Assembly: GCF_029277445.1 (NCBI RefSeq)
Contig: NZ_CP119568.1
Span: forward strand, 1 to 64,000
DNA from: Pararhizobium qamdonense
GTDB lineage: Bacteria > Pseudomonadota > Alphaproteobacteria > Rhizobiales > Rhizobiaceae
Reading direction: 5' to 3'
Length of the DNA stretch: 64,000 nt
Every line of letters starts with the position of its first letter. Position 1 is the first letter of the stretch. This document shows, one piece after another, positions 26,739 through 36,413 of this stretch. The position numbers and the translations under genes were made by a program. Under the pieces are notes generated by a model that worked only from the letters and a program-made list of their open reading frames with translations, was not told where the DNA came from and ran no database searches.

Positions 26739-27652
26739 GTGTAGTTGCTTCCGGCAATGTTTCAAACAAGCCTGGGGTCGGCTTCAATGCCGACACCACC
26801 TTGGGCTTGCTGCTGGTGTCACCAATCGTCATCACGATGGTGGCCCTGGTCTTCTATCCGATGGGACGAACCGTCTGGGACAGTCTCCACCGGGTCAATC
26901 CCATGCAGGCCGGCACGCCGTTTGTCGGTCTGGAGAATTACAGCCGGATGCTGTCCGATGCGCAGCTTGCAACGACTTGGGGCAATACGCTCACCTATGT
27001 CGTCCTTGCCGTTCTTGCGGAAATTATTCTCGGCGTTCTTGCGGCAGCCCTGATCAACCAGATTAAGACCGGGCGTCAGTGGGTGCTGGCGGCAGTGATC
27101 CTGCCCTGGGCTCTTCCCGGCGTCGTCAATTCGGTCATCTGGCTCTGGATCTATCAGCCGGGCGCGGGATTGCTGAACGGCATTCTCGTGGCGTTGGGGC
27201 TACCGTTCGAGAACCATGTCTGGTTCAACGACCGAACCAGCGCGATCATCGCAGTCACCGTGGTGCATGTCTGGCGGATGATGCCGCTGACGATCGTCAT
27301 CGTGCTTGCGGCCATGCAGAGTATTCCGGCGCACCTTTATGAGGCCGCCCGCATCGATGGCGCGACCCGCGTTCAGATGTTCGGACTGGTCACTCTACCT
27401 CTCGTTCGCAGCGCGATCGCTGTTGCGATGACGAACGCGACCGTCAACGCTTTCAACCTTTTTGACGAAGCCTGGGTGCTTGCCGGTGCGAGCCTCGAGA
27501 CGCGGCCGGTACTCGTTCAGATCTATCTCGAGACGTTTCAAAACCTTCGGTTTTCTTACGGGATGGCGCTCTCGGTGGTGGTCACGCTCGTGTCACTGCT
27601 CATCTCGCTCGTCTATGTCCTTCGCGTTTACCGCAACACACGGTTCGACTGA
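26735..27652 (+). CDS. Sugar ABC transporter permease (MalF/UgpA type)
   Basis: The 305-residue protein with six membrane segments carries the EAA loop near its C-terminal third (LYEAARIDGATRVQMFGLVT, LPLVRSAIAV). Its first segment (TLGLLLVSPIVITMVALVFY, PMGRTVWDSLHRVNP) is typical of the CUT1 family. GTG 26735 overlaps the binding-protein stop, and the next permease starts at its own stop. It forms the membrane channel with the following gene. Confidence 0.93.
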   Translation: MSVVASGNVSNKPGVGFNADTTLGLLLVSPIVITMVALVFYPMGRTVWDSLHRVNPMQAGTPFVGLENYSRMLSDAQLATTWGNTLTYVVLAVLAEIILGVLAAALINQIKTGRQWVLAAVILPWALPGVVNSVIWLWIYQPGAGLLNGILVALGLPFENHVWFNDRTSAIIAVTVVHVWRMMPLTIVIVLAAMQSIPAHLYEAARIDGATRVQMFGLVTLPLVRSAIAVAMTNATVNAFNLFDEAWVLAGASLETRPVLVQIYLETFQNLRFSYGMALSVVVTLVSLLISLVYVLRVYRNTRFD

Positions 27653-28509
27653 TGAAAACCACTTTGTCCTATAAAATCTTGATTTGGACCGGCATTGCCG
27701 TCCTGTTGATCTGGTCCCTCGGGCCGATCTATTGGACGATTGCAAGCTCCGTGACGCCGAGCGCTGATTTTTCGACCCGGCCGCTCAACTTCTTTCCGCA
27801 GCACTTCACGCTCGATCACTATTCGCGGCTGCTCGGTATCAACATCGCCCGGATCGGCGGCGTCGAAGTCTTTAAGCAGTTCCGCGCGGCACTGATCAAC
27901 AGCGTAGTGACGTCGGTTGCGGCGACGTGTCTTTGCGTAGCGATTTCAGCCTTTGGTGCCTACGCGTTCACGCGGCTTCAGTTTCCCGGCCGCAAGGCGC
28001 TGTTCATCGTCGTCGTGGCAACGCTGGCAGTCCCCGCATATGCCGTGCTGATCCCGCTCTATCAGATCATGATCAAGCTGCATCTCGTTGATACCTATGT
28101 CGGTGTCGCACTCATCTATGTCTCGGCATTCCTGCCGCTATCGTTGTGGCTGCTCAAAAGTGTCTTTGAGGCGCTTCCCATTGCATTGGAGGAGGCAGCC
28201 CAGCTTGATGGCGCGGGCCGGCTCTATATCTTCTTCAACATCGTGCTGCCGCTGGCCGGCCCTGGCCTGACCGCCGCGGCGATCCTGACCTTCCTTGGCG
28301 CCTGGGGCCAATATCTCGTTCCGCTCATCTTCTCGCCGCAGGCAACAAAGCCCCTGACGGTTCTGATCCCGGAATTCGTGACCAAGAATTTCATCGACTA
28401 CGGCCTGATCACGGCGAGCGGCTCGATCGCGATCATCATTCCAGCCCTCGTCGTCATCTTTCTCAACCGTTACCTCGTCAGCGGCCTGCTGGCTGGTTCG
28501 GTTAAATAA
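27652..28509 (+). CDS. Sugar ABC transporter permease (MalG/UgpE type)
   Basis: The 285-residue partner permease has an N-terminal ILIWTGIAVLLIWSLGPIYW segment, SSVTPSADFSTRPLNFFPQH (the CUT1 MalG signature region) and an EAA loop, PIALEEAAQLDGAGRLYIFF. TGATG overlap couples it to the first permease. The ATPase of this system is encoded three genes downstream. Confidence 0.93.
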   Translation: MKTTLSYKILIWTGIAVLLIWSLGPIYWTIASSVTPSADFSTRPLNFFPQHFTLDHYSRLLGINIARIGGVEVFKQFRAALINSVVTSVAATCLCVAISAFGAYAFTRLQFPGRKALFIVVVATLAVPAYAVLIPLYQIMIKLHLVDTYVGVALIYVSAFLPLSLWLLKSVFEALPIALEEAAQLDGAGRLYIFFNIVLPLAGPGLTAAAILTFLGAWGQYLVPLIFSPQATKPLTVLIPEFVTKNFIDYGLITASGSIAIIIPALVVIFLNRYLVSGLLAGSVK

Positions 28510-28520
28510 TCGGAGACCCT

Positions 28521-29474
28521 ATGAACACGACCGAAAAGGTTATTTTCGAACAATTCCCGTATTGGGAAAAAGCCATCGGCGCGAACGTCAAGACCAGCGG
28601 TGAGGAACTGCTCGTCTTCGTTGGCTGCGGCACCTCGTACAATCTCGCACTTTCTCTTGCCGCCTATGCAAATATGGCTGGACGCAGAGCCATAGCGGCA
28701 CCCGGTGCCGAATGGCTAAACCGCCCATCGGCTTTCTGGCCTGAATGGCGCAAGACCCACATTGTCGCCCTTTCCCGCAGCGGCGAGACGACGGAAACGG
28801 TGGCCGCCGCCAAGGCAAGCCGGGCCGCCGGCGCGTTCGTCACAGCGATTACCGTCGAAGCAGAGAGCGCGCTGGCCAAGAACTGCGACCGGTTGATCGC
28901 GGCCGCGACCCATCCGGACGAAGGCATCGTCATGACCGTGTCCGCCAGCCTCATGGTCCTTCTAGGCTTGCAGATGATCGGGCAGGAAATTCCCGCATCT
29001 TTGGTCAGCTCCGCCCGCCGGCTCGCTGACGCGCTCGATGCTGCGCTGCCCAAAATCATTGAGGATCGCTCGCATTTCGTGTTCCTCGGCAGTGGCCCGC
29101 TGTTCGGGGTCGCCTTGGAAGGGGCGCTTAAACTGATGGAAATGAGCCAGATCATGACTCAGGCCTTCCATCCGCTGGAATACCGCCATGGCCCGATCAG
29201 TCTGGTTGACGGACAGACGGCCGCCATCATGCTCTACAGCTCACATCAGAAGGAGGCCGAAATCAAGCTTGTCGAAGAGTTGCGGGATAAGGGCGCGGTG
29301 GTCATCGGGTTCGGCGGACCGGGGGATATCGAGTTTGCCGTTGACGCCGGTCTTTCGCTCGCCGGTCTTGCCGTGCTTCCGGCGCTGCAGATCCTTGGGG
29401 AGCGCGCAGCCCAAGCCAGAGGCATCGAGACGGTCTCCCCTCGGCACCTGACCAAGGTTGTGACGCTGGCATGA
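28521..29474 (+). CDS. agaS: SIS-domain sugar-phosphate isomerase/deaminase (AgaS-like)
   Basis: The 317-residue protein has two SIS domains: LLVFVGCGTSYNLALSLAAY and IVALSRSGETTETVAAAKAS in the first, FVFLGSGPLFGVALEGALKL and MEMSQIMTQAFHPLEYRHGP in the second. This is the layout of AgaS and GlmS isomerase domains. AgaS converts galactosamine-6-phosphate to tagatose-6-phosphate plus ammonia. The neighbouring kinase and GatZ/KbaZ protein fit that role. The stop overlaps the next start (ATGA). Alternative: glucosamine- or fructosamine-phosphate deaminase. Confidence 0.8.
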   Translation: MNTTEKVIFEQFPYWEKAIGANVKTSGEELLVFVGCGTSYNLALSLAAYANMAGRRAIAAPGAEWLNRPSAFWPEWRKTHIVALSRSGETTETVAAAKASRAAGAFVTAITVEAESALAKNCDRLIAAATHPDEGIVMTVSASLMVLLGLQMIGQEIPASLVSSARRLADALDAALPKIIEDRSHFVFLGSGPLFGVALEGALKLMEMSQIMTQAFHPLEYRHGPISLVDGQTAAIMLYSSHQKEAEIKLVEELRDKGAVVIGFGGPGDIEFAVDAGLSLAGLAVLPALQILGERAAQARGIETVSPRHLTKVVTLA

Positions 29475-30769
29475 GTGCGATCGACGACAATCGCGAAGTA
29501 GCGCTTCAAAAGCTGTTCGGCGCAATACGTCTCCCTCTCCCGCGCGGCATCACATCCGTCTGCTCGGCGCATCCGCTTGTCATAGAGGCAGCGCTCCGGC
29601 GCGCCGCTGCAGAGGATCAGGTGGCGCTCATTGAGGCGACCTGCAATCAGGTCAATCAGGAGGGTGGCTATACCGGGATGAAGCCCTCGGATTTTCGAAG
29701 GTTTATCGAAGGCATAGCCGCCGATATAGGTTTTCCTGTTGAGCGCATCATTCTTGGCGGCGACCATCTCGGTCCCAATCCATGGAGGAAACTTCCGGCA
29801 GAAGACGCGATGGTGCGGGCGGAGGCGATGGTTGCAGCCTATGTCGAGGCCGGGTTCGAGAAGATACATCTCGATACCTCGATGGGCTGCGCGGGCGAAC
29901 CTCTGGCGCTCGAAGACGAATTGACTTCGGCTCGAGCCGCCCGCCTGGCGAAAACTGCAGAAGATGCAGCGCTTCGCTTGGGACGGCGTCCGCCCGTCTA
30001 TATCATCGGAACCGAAGTTCCGCCGCCCGGCGGAGCGACGCACCAGCTCGACGAAATTGAGGTCACACGCGCGGATGCCGCCATGAAGACGCTGGCTGTT
30101 CACCGAGCTGCGTTTACTCGAGCTGGGGTGGCTTCGGCAATGGAGCGTGTCATCGGGATCGTCGTTCAACCGGGAGTCGAATTCGGCAACGCAAATGTGG
30201 CGCTTTACAAACCGGACCGGGCGCATGAGCTGATTGCGGCGCTGGAAGAGATGCCCGGAGTGCTGTTCGAAGCGCATTCCACCGATTACCAGCCCGCCGC
30301 CACCCTATCTGCCCTTGTCGATGACGGCTTTGCCATCCTCAAGGTCGGACCGGGACTGACGTTTGCGCTGCGTGAAGCTCTATACGGTCTCGACGCGATC
30401 GCCGATGTAATCGACGGGAGAGCCGGTGAAGCCAACCTTGTGACAACCATGGAAGCGCTCATGGTTCAACAGCCTGCAAATTGGGCCGGCCATTACAGCG
30501 GCGGAGCGGACGAAGAGCGGCTGCAGCGGCATTTCAGCTATAGCGACCGGATCCGCTACTATTGGCCGGACGCCAAGGCCTCTGCTGCAGTCGATGACCT
30601 GTTCGGCCGGTTCACCGGCGACATTGCCGAAACGCTGATCAGTCAGTATCTGGGAAGGCTTCATGCCGACGCCGTGGAAAAGCGTGTCGCACCCCGGCCG
30701 CGCGACCTCTGCCTGGCCGCAATCGATGCGGCATTGGCTCCCTATTTTGATGCCACGGCAGCCCGATAA
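29471..30769 (+). CDS. kbaZ: GatZ/KbaZ-family protein (tagatose-6-phosphate enzyme)
   Basis: The 432-residue product matches GatZ/KbaZ throughout: [114 protein letters not shown] and [20 protein letters not shown]. In enterobacteria GatZ/KbaZ assists the tagatose-1,6-bisphosphate aldolase GatY/KbaY. In Agrobacterium galactitol catabolism a family member was characterised as a D-tagatose-6-phosphate 4-epimerase. No GatY/KbaY or tagatose-6-phosphate kinase is present in this window, which favours the epimerase role (inference). Confidence 0.88.
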   Translation: MSAIDDNREVALQKLFGAIRLPLPRGITSVCSAHPLVIEAALRRAAAEDQVALIEATCNQVNQEGGYTGMKPSDFRRFIEGIAADIGFPVERIILGGDHLGPNPWRKLPAEDAMVRAEAMVAAYVEAGFEKIHLDTSMGCAGEPLALEDELTSARAARLAKTAEDAALRLGRRPPVYIIGTEVPPPGGATHQLDEIEVTRADAAMKTLAVHRAAFTRAGVASAMERVIGIVVQPGVEFGNANVALYKPDRAHELIAALEEMPGVLFEAHSTDYQPAATLSALVDDGFAILKVGPGLTFALREALYGLDAIADVIDGRAGEANLVTTMEALMVQQPANWAGHYSGGADEERLQRHFSYSDRIRYYWPDAKASAAVDDLFGRFTGDIAETLISQYLGRLHADAVEKRVAPRPRDLCLAAIDAALAPYFDATAAR

Positions 30770-30830
30770 ACGAACGGTGGCTGCTTGCTGCCGGATACAC
30801 GAACATACGATGATACAGCCGGAGAAAGTT

Positions 30831-31901
30831 ATGGCGTCAGTAAGCGTTACGAATGTCCGCAAGAGCTACGGTCATTTCGAAGTTCTGCATGGGGTGGACG
30901 TCGATATCGAGGATGGCGAATTCGTTATTCTCGTCGGCCCGTCCGGCTGCGGAAAATCGACATTGCTGCGCATGATTGCAGGGCTTGAGGAGATTTCCGG
31001 CGGAACGGTCTCGATCGGTAGCAAGGTGGTCAACAATGTCGCCCCCAAGGAACGCGATATTGCGATGGTCTTCCAGTCCTACGCGCTTTACCCACATCTG
31101 ACGGTCGAAGCGAATATGGGATTTTCGCTGAAACTGGCAAAAGCGGCGAAGGAAGAGACCAGGAAACGAGTCCTGGACGCCGCACAAATTCTGGGACTTG
31201 AGCATCTGCTTGACAGGTATCCGCGAAATCTCTCAGGCGGCCAGCGCCAGCGTGTTGCAATGGGCCGCGCTATCGTCAGAAATCCCCAGGTTTTCCTGTT
31301 TGACGAACCCTTGTCGAACCTTGATGCAAAGCTGCGCGTTCAGATGCGCTCCGAGATCAAGCAGTTGCACCAGCGATTGAAGACGACGACCATCTACGTT
31401 ACCCACGATCAGATCGAGGCGATGACGATGGCCGACAGGATTGTGGTGATGCGGGATGGCTTCGTTGAGCAGATCGGCACACCGCTCGACCTCTACGACC
31501 GCCCCGCAAATCTTTTTGTCGCAGGATTTATCGGGTCGCCGGGGATGAACCTCATTCGCGGAAGGATCAGCGCCACCGGTCCGCTGGCCTTTATCGCCGA
31601 CAGCGGCGGCAAATTGCCATTGCCTGCCAGGGCAGACTTGGAGCGTGGAGCCGAAGTCATCTATGGCATCCGACCGGAACACCTGACGATTGGGCAAGGC
31701 CCGGTCACAGCAGACGTCCTTTTGATCGAGCCGACGGGAGCTGAAACCCAGGTGACTGCCAAGTTTGGATCGAACCACCTGATCGCGACCGTCCGGGAAC
31801 GGCTAAACCTTGCCGCTGGCGACACACTGGCCATCGCGCCGGACGTTGGCAAACTGCATCTGTTTGACGCGAAGACGGAAAAGCGATTGGTGCTGGCGTA
31901 G
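30831..31901 (+). CDS. ugpC: Sugar ABC transporter ATP-binding protein (UgpC/MalK type)
   Basis: The 356-residue ATPase has Walker A ([20 protein letters not shown]), Q-loop ([20 protein letters not shown]), signature ([20 protein letters not shown]), Walker B ([20 protein letters not shown]), the switch His ([19 protein letters not shown]) and a C-terminal TOBE/MalK regulatory domain ([20 protein letters not shown]). ATG 30831 is preceded by GGAG at 30821-30824. It completes the CUT1 transporter encoded upstream. The symbol reflects family only; the substrate is probably the operon's sugar. Confidence 0.93.
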   Translation: MASVSVTNVRKSYGHFEVLHGVDVDIEDGEFVILVGPSGCGKSTLLRMIAGLEEISGGTVSIGSKVVNNVAPKERDIAMVFQSYALYPHLTVEANMGFSLKLAKAAKEETRKRVLDAAQILGLEHLLDRYPRNLSGGQRQRVAMGRAIVRNPQVFLFDEPLSNLDAKLRVQMRSEIKQLHQRLKTTTIYVTHDQIEAMTMADRIVVMRDGFVEQIGTPLDLYDRPANLFVAGFIGSPGMNLIRGRISATGPLAFIADSGGKLPLPARADLERGAEVIYGIRPEHLTIGQGPVTADVLLIEPTGAETQVTAKFGSNHLIATVRERLNLAAGDTLAIAPDVGKLHLFDAKTEKRLVLA

Positions 31902-31924
31902 GATCTTCAAAGGTTTCCGTATTG

Positions 31925-32130
31925 TGGCTCGTGCTAAGCGGATCGTTGCTGCCGTCCGCCGGTAAGATGGATTTCCCCCGCAAGCGGTCGTGTTGGCAGA
32001 ATTGTCGGCACCCGCGAACTGGTCATTAACGGCATGCCGTAAGGCGCGCCGTATGCAGTCACGGAAACTGCGGTCCGTATTCTTCGCGTCCTCCATGGTG
32101 TGCAGGAATAACCAGACACTTTGCCCACGA
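31925..32130 (+). pseudogene. Second, decayed copy of the RelE-type toxin
   Basis: The DNA from about 31925 to 32190 aligns by eye with the toxin segment at 14634-14900 in the same orientation. Shared blocks include GCAAGCGGTCGTGTTGGCAG and GGTCCGTATTCTTCGCGTCC. This copy contains stop codons and a frame change and lacks the toxin N-terminus. Similarity continues about 60 bp beyond the toxin stop. Confidence 0.8.
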
Positions 32131-32404
32131 GCTAGACATTATTCTCGGTGTCGAGAACAACTGGGCGGTGGTTCTAACTGGTTCAAGGCATCTGGAATCA
32201 TCGGCAAGTCTTGAAAGCGATTTTCCAATTGACCGGCCAGATCGACAGATTGCGGACCACACGGATTAAACTTTACGCCCATGAAGGGCCCTCAGGATAA
32301 GTCTTCCCACCGAATGGATCAAATTTACGCGAAAACTAACATTTCCATGCATTTTCACCTAAAATCGTGCCATCGCACACCCCAACCAGCACTGGATACA
32401 GACG

Positions 32405-32779
32405 ATGTTCACCCACGTGATGATCGGCAGCAATGACCTTACGAGATCCAAAGCCTTCTACGACGCCACCTTCATGGCCCTTGGGGGCGCACCCGGGGAG
32501 GTTGATGCCAGAGGGAGGATTGTCTACGGACATGGCGGAAGCCGCCTAATGATAACTGTGCCGATTGATGGGAAACCCGCGACCGTCGCAAATGGTGGAA
32601 CGATTGGTCTTGTCGCTTCAAGTCAGGAGCATGTGAAAGCATGGCACGACGCTGGCGTGAGAAATGGAGGTCGATCCACAGAGACACCTCCTTGCCAACG
32701 ACCAAATGGATCTTTTGTGGCCTATCTCCGTGATCCAGATGGAAACAAGCTGACCGCGCGCACGCTAACGTTGGCCTAA
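32405..32779 (+). CDS. VOC-family (glyoxalase/bleomycin-resistance fold) protein
   Basis: The 124-residue product has the VOC layout: MFTHVMIGSNDLTRSKAFYD at the start, LMITVPIDGKPATVANGGTI, EHVKAWHDAGVRNGGRSTET and FVAYLRDPDGNKLTA at the end. The metal-ligand positions (first His, last Glu) are partly changed: the terminal Glu is replaced (GNKLTA). It could be a lyase or a non-enzymatic binding protein. It stands alone after the sugar operon. Confidence 0.85.
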   Translation: MFTHVMIGSNDLTRSKAFYDATFMALGGAPGEVDARGRIVYGHGGSRLMITVPIDGKPATVANGGTIGLVASSQEHVKAWHDAGVRNGGRSTETPPCQRPNGSFVAYLRDPDGNKLTARTLTLA

Positions 32780-32973
32780 ATTGGCATTGCACGGCGTGCT
32801 TTTTGTGCGCAACTATAATCATGCAGTGCTGGCGGTACTGGCCCTGTCCGCGATCGTGGTTATTCTCGTCCATGTTGCCAGCGTTCCGGTCACAAAGGAC
32901 GAACAGATCGACATAGGCCAAGAAAAACGTTGCAGCGCCGGATTGACGATGCGGTGCTGCGGGTCCCTGCCTC

Positions 32974-33198
32974 TCAGGCGTGCAGTACTTTTTCCAATAC
33001 ATACCGGACATTTGATGGCGTTCCCCGCATCTCGCATCGTCCGCCCTCTTCGATCTTCCTACAAATTAAGTCTACGCGGGCTGGGTCATGGGAGGCGAGC
33101 AACAAAACTTTCCGAAGTGTGACTCTTGTCAACGTGACGGGCCTACGACTTAGGCGTCCATTCTTGTAGACCAACAAACGAATTGTCTCTGACATCAT
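32974..33198 (-). CDS. Small basic hypothetical protein
   Basis: The frame from ATG 33198 (GGGGG ribosome binding site five bases upstream) encodes about 74 residues: SETIRLLVYKNGRLSRRPVT, LTRVTLRKVLLLASHDPARV, DLICRKIEEGGRCEMRG. It is basic, with strand-helix character. No family recognised; codon use appears normal. Confidence 0.5.
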   Translation of the reverse strand: MMSETIRLLVYKNGRLSRRPVTLTRVTLRKVLLLASHDPARVDLICRKIEEGGRCEMRGTPSNVRYVLEKVLHA

Positions 33199-33544
33199 TT
33201 GAACCCCCAATGGCAGATTGAGCGCGCATGTCGTGTTAATTTTTTAACATATCAACCAAGGCCTGCGCAAATGATTAGTAAGGGCTCGATCCTCTGCTCT
33301 CTTTAATTTTTTGTTCCGATCGGCCGTTCAGCCAGTTGCGCCATATCCGGCCCAGCCTAACGCGTACAGATGTAGACCATTAGCCACGGCCAATCGATAA
33401 TCTGTGACGTAGCAAAACGGGCGCCTCAACACAGCAATCGCCCCAAAAATGGTGCGCGTCCCGTAAGATGTGACGGGATGTCTGTTAGACGTTTGTTTAC
33501 CAAGACGGGTGACGATTTCAACGTTTGATAGAGGGGTTATCGAT
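33199..33544. other. Non-coding, AT-richer gap
   Basis: There is no supported gene. The region is locally AT-rich around 33235-33310 (TTTTTTAACATATC, TTTAATTTTTTG) and carries the GAGGGG ribosome binding site (33530-33535) for the small gene at 33545. Confidence 0.45.
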
Positions 33545-33688
33545 ATGAGCACAATCATTGATTTACTTGAAGGTGCAAAGTTACTGGCTAGGTCTGAAAA
33601 CAATTTGATGCTGGCGTACCTCATCGAGATGGCACAGCAAGAGGCGCGCGAAGCTACCGCCCAACGTGCGAAGAAAAGGACGGCGTGA
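33545..33688 (+). CDS. Small hypothetical protein (47 aa)
   Basis: From ATG 33545 the product is MSTIIDLLEGAKLLARSENN followed by LMLAYLIEMAQQEAREATAQ and a basic end. It is a helical, soluble micro-protein of a kind often seen in rhizobial genomes. GAGGGG nine bases upstream supports this start over the longer frame from 33470. Confidence 0.6.
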   Translation: MSTIIDLLEGAKLLARSENNLMLAYLIEMAQQEAREATAQRAKKRTA

Positions 33689-33881
33689 CCACTCTGCGGC
33701 GACGGCAACTTGGGGTAGGTGGCACTAATCGTATTCACTGGTTTTCTTTTCCGCCACGCATGAGCGATGGTCGAATGCGTGGTATTTCTCAAATCAGCGT
33801 TCGACATCCTCCTTAAATGTCTTTTCTGGTTGAGGAGTTGAGGCCCATTCTTCTATGTCCGGACCGTGCGGATAACCGTGC

Positions 33882-34304
33882 TCAGATATCCAGGAGCATA
33901 TCCAGAGCGCAGCGATACTTTTCCCGGCGAAAACGCAACTGTGCATCGCCTAAAATTTCCCGGCTGGGATTGAGCTTATCTCGGAGGTCAGCAATTTTCA
34001 CCGCGCGCGCGATTGGGTTCGGTGCTAGCCGCCGGATGAAGTCGAAAAAATATTCGCCTCGGAAACGGGTAAGGGCGGCCACCGCCTCCACGATCTCTGC
34101 CGAGAAGCCGTGCTGCGAAGAAAGGTCAAGGCAAGTCCATGGGCTATCACCGACCATATCGTGCAGGACGGCGACAATTCTCTGGTCGTTAGTATTCATG
34201 GCTAGCATGACGCGGAGTGGATGGAGGATATAAGGTTCGCCGGCCTCATCGACCTGGCCGGCGTGCGCGTCGGTGGCGAGCTTGATTGCTGTTTCGAGAT
34301 TCAT
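33882..34304 (-). CDS. HD-domain protein (RelA/SpoT hydrolase-like)
   Basis: The 140-residue product carries the stand-alone (p)ppGpp-hydrolase-type HD pattern: LATDAHAGQVDEAGEPYILH, HPLRVMLAMNTNDQRIVAVL, HDMVGDSPWTCLDL and RAVKIADLRDKLNPS. The HD pair (LHDMVGDS) and the late Asp (IADLRDK) are present. The usual HDxxED is HDMVGD, so one acidic residue differs. It could hydrolyse alarmones or act as a small phosphohydrolase. Single gene, no operon partner. Confidence 0.85.
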   Translation of the reverse strand: MNLETAIKLATDAHAGQVDEAGEPYILHPLRVMLAMNTNDQRIVAVLHDMVGDSPWTCLDLSSQHGFSAEIVEAVAALTRFRGEYFFDFIRRLAPNPIARAVKIADLRDKLNPSREILGDAQLRFRREKYRCALDMLLDI

Positions 34305-34400
34305 AGACCTTTTCCGTTACCCGGTATCGCTAGCGAAAACGTCCTGATGCAAAGCGAATATGACGTTGGCCATGGCGCCACCGGCGACAAAAACACACGC

Positions 34401-35462
34401 TCACATAAACTTCACGGGCACGTCTCTCGTCAGCAACTTCGCCAACTCTTCAGCATCCCAGTTGGTAAGGCGCACGCAACCGTGAGAGCCGGTCTTGTCG
34501 ATACGGCTCGGTTCGGGTGTGCCGTGTATCCCGAAGGTTGGTTCGGAAAGATCAATCCAGACGGTTCCAACTGGACCGTTCGGGCCAGGAGGCAAAGTTA
34601 GGACCTTGTCGTTGCTGCCCTGCTGGAAATTGACCTTCGGATTGTAGGTATACTCCGGGTTAAGCACCACCGTTTTGACCGTATGTGTGCCCGACGGTGA
34701 CGGGTTCGTTTCACTGCCGATCGTTGCGGGATAGGCAGCTAAAAGAGACCGATCGGCGGCATAGGCTCGAAGTTGGCCTAGTTTCTTATCGACTTCGACG
34801 CTAACGGCAGCGCCTTTTTTGTTGGCACCGAGATCGGCAACGAAAATTGTCTCGCCATCTACGAACTTGGCCTGTGGATTGAGCGCCTTCAGTAAGTCTT
34901 CGCCCATATGGAAACGCTCTGCCAATGCCTCCGTCGCCGTGGCATAGCCTAGATATTTCATTTGCGCCATCTGCGCATAATCTTTGGGGATAGCACCTGC
35001 GATCGCAGACAGATCCGCTGCTGTTATGACATAGCTGCCGATGACCTGATTGGCATCCTCGATGGCACCGATAACCTGTGGACTGATCTTTCCATCGGCG
35101 GGAAGGCCGCGCATTGTTTCGTAAGCAGCGAGCGCGCTGCGGAGATTGCCGCCGTCGAGGCCGTCGATCACACCGGGAGAGGCGCCAGCTCTGTCAAGCA
35201 GCACCTGCAGTCGTGCGACTGATGCTGACGGAATGTTGGTATCGAATGGCAACGCGACCGTCGCCGGATCGACCGCCGTCGATGTGGTGCTCGCCGTTAT
35301 CGTCGGATCGACGTTCGTTGGCGTTGGTGTGTAGGCAGCGGGGATGACGTCAAGAGGCGCACTGTTGATTGCCTCTGCTGTCAGATTTGTTGCGGATGCT
35401 GCCGCGATGGATGCATAGGCGATAGAGCTTGCAAGCGCGAAGAGGCGAAACGTGCCGGACAT
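34401..35462 (-). CDS. L,D-transpeptidase (YkuD family)
   Basis: The 353-residue exported protein has an N-terminal signal (MSGTFRLFALASSIAYASIA), a Thr/Pro-rich linker, a peptidoglycan-binding-like domain (ARLQVLLDRAGASPGVIDGL, LRSALAAYETMRGLPADGKI) and a YkuD catalytic domain with HGTPEPSRIDKTGSHGCVRL containing the catalytic His and Cys. These enzymes form 3-3 crosslinks or attach proteins to peptidoglycan in the periplasm, and they are important in Rhizobiales wall growth. It stands alone and is complete. Confidence 0.93.
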   Translation of the reverse strand: MSGTFRLFALASSIAYASIAAASATNLTAEAINSAPLDVIPAAYTPTPTNVDPTITASTTSTAVDPATVALPFDTNIPSASVARLQVLLDRAGASPGVIDGLDGGNLRSALAAYETMRGLPADGKISPQVIGAIEDANQVIGSYVITAADLSAIAGAIPKDYAQMAQMKYLGYATATEALAERFHMGEDLLKALNPQAKFVDGETIFVADLGANKKGAAVSVEVDKKLGQLRAYAADRSLLAAYPATIGSETNPSPSGTHTVKTVVLNPEYTYNPKVNFQQGSNDKVLTLPPGPNGPVGTVWIDLSEPTFGIHGTPEPSRIDKTGSHGCVRLTNWDAEELAKLLTRDVPVKFM

Positions 35463-35633
35463 CAGAGTAATCCTTGAGACAGGGCGCTATTCGCCAAAGC
35501 TGACGATCATTGAAAATGGTTAATGCTTCGGAAATGCTATCCACAGTTACGCGGGTGGAGGGAGGACGGAACAACGAAGCTTAATCCCGCTTATCGTTCG
35601 ATCCAAACCTCTAGAATGTGAGGTTGGGAGATT

Positions 35634-36199
35634 GTGGAAGCGCCCCCACTGCAACGAAAGCTTGCCGCCATACGTTCCTCTGGCGTCGAAGGCTACTCTC
35701 GCCTTATGCATGTCGATGAAGAGATAACCTCTGGCAAAGCTGACAAATCATGCACCATCGTCGATGCCTTGATTGAAAGCGCTAATGGCGAGATATTCGG
35801 AACTGCCGGGACAGTGTGCTCGCCGAGTTCCGGAGCGTCGTGCAAACCTTCAACTGCACAATTGCCATCCAGCTCGCCATCGCCCGCGTCAACGCGGACA
35901 TTCCAGTTGAATCTAGATGAACTTCCGCATTGGCATCAATGTCGTTGATGTCTTGGTCAAGAACGGCGACCTTTTCGGGAACTGCGTTAGTATTGCGGCT
36001 CGACTTGAGGCTCTCGCCGAAATGGGTGGGATGCGTCACCCGCAGCGTTGGCGTGCCTTGGTCACAGCTCCGCCCAGTGCCGCAATCGGCAACGAAAGTG
36101 AATCTGGCCAGCGATGACAATTTGACAGAGGTCGCTTTCTGTAAGTCGATCCGCGATGATGACGACGGCACGGAGTTGCGCTTAGCCCTTAAACACTAA
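35634..36199 (+). pseudogene. Class III adenylate cyclase relic
   Basis: Fragments in different frames follow the typical rhizobial soluble cyclase. They are LQRKLAAIRSSGVEGYSRLM plus HVDEEITSG at the start, NFRIGINVVDVLVKNGDLFG from 35917, and NCVSIAARLEALAEMGGMRH, normally the last part of the catalytic domain. Frame changes and loss of catalytic metal-binding and dimer residues between them show decay. The C-terminal regulatory repeats are absent. Confidence 0.7.
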
Positions 36200-36413
36200 C
36201 CAGGCGGCGCGTTCGCCGATTTCGCCCGGACGCCGATTGGATCGTGACCCAGCTGAGTGGGAGGAGCCTGCCATCGAGTTTCTTTTTTGGGAAACTGCCC
36301 GCGACAGCGAAAGTGAGGCGATGATTCGTGCTTACATCCAGCCTTACCCCCAGGGCAAATTCGTCTCGCTCGCTGAAATTCTTCTCTGCACAACGGCGCC
36401 ATAACGGCAAGAG

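Noticed and set aside
32781..33122. Plus-strand frame with a hydrophobic stretch (AVLAVLALSAIVVILVHVAS)
   Set aside because: It has only a TTG start without a ribosome binding site, and the rest is Cys/Arg-rich. It overlaps the better minus-strand gene at 32974-33198.
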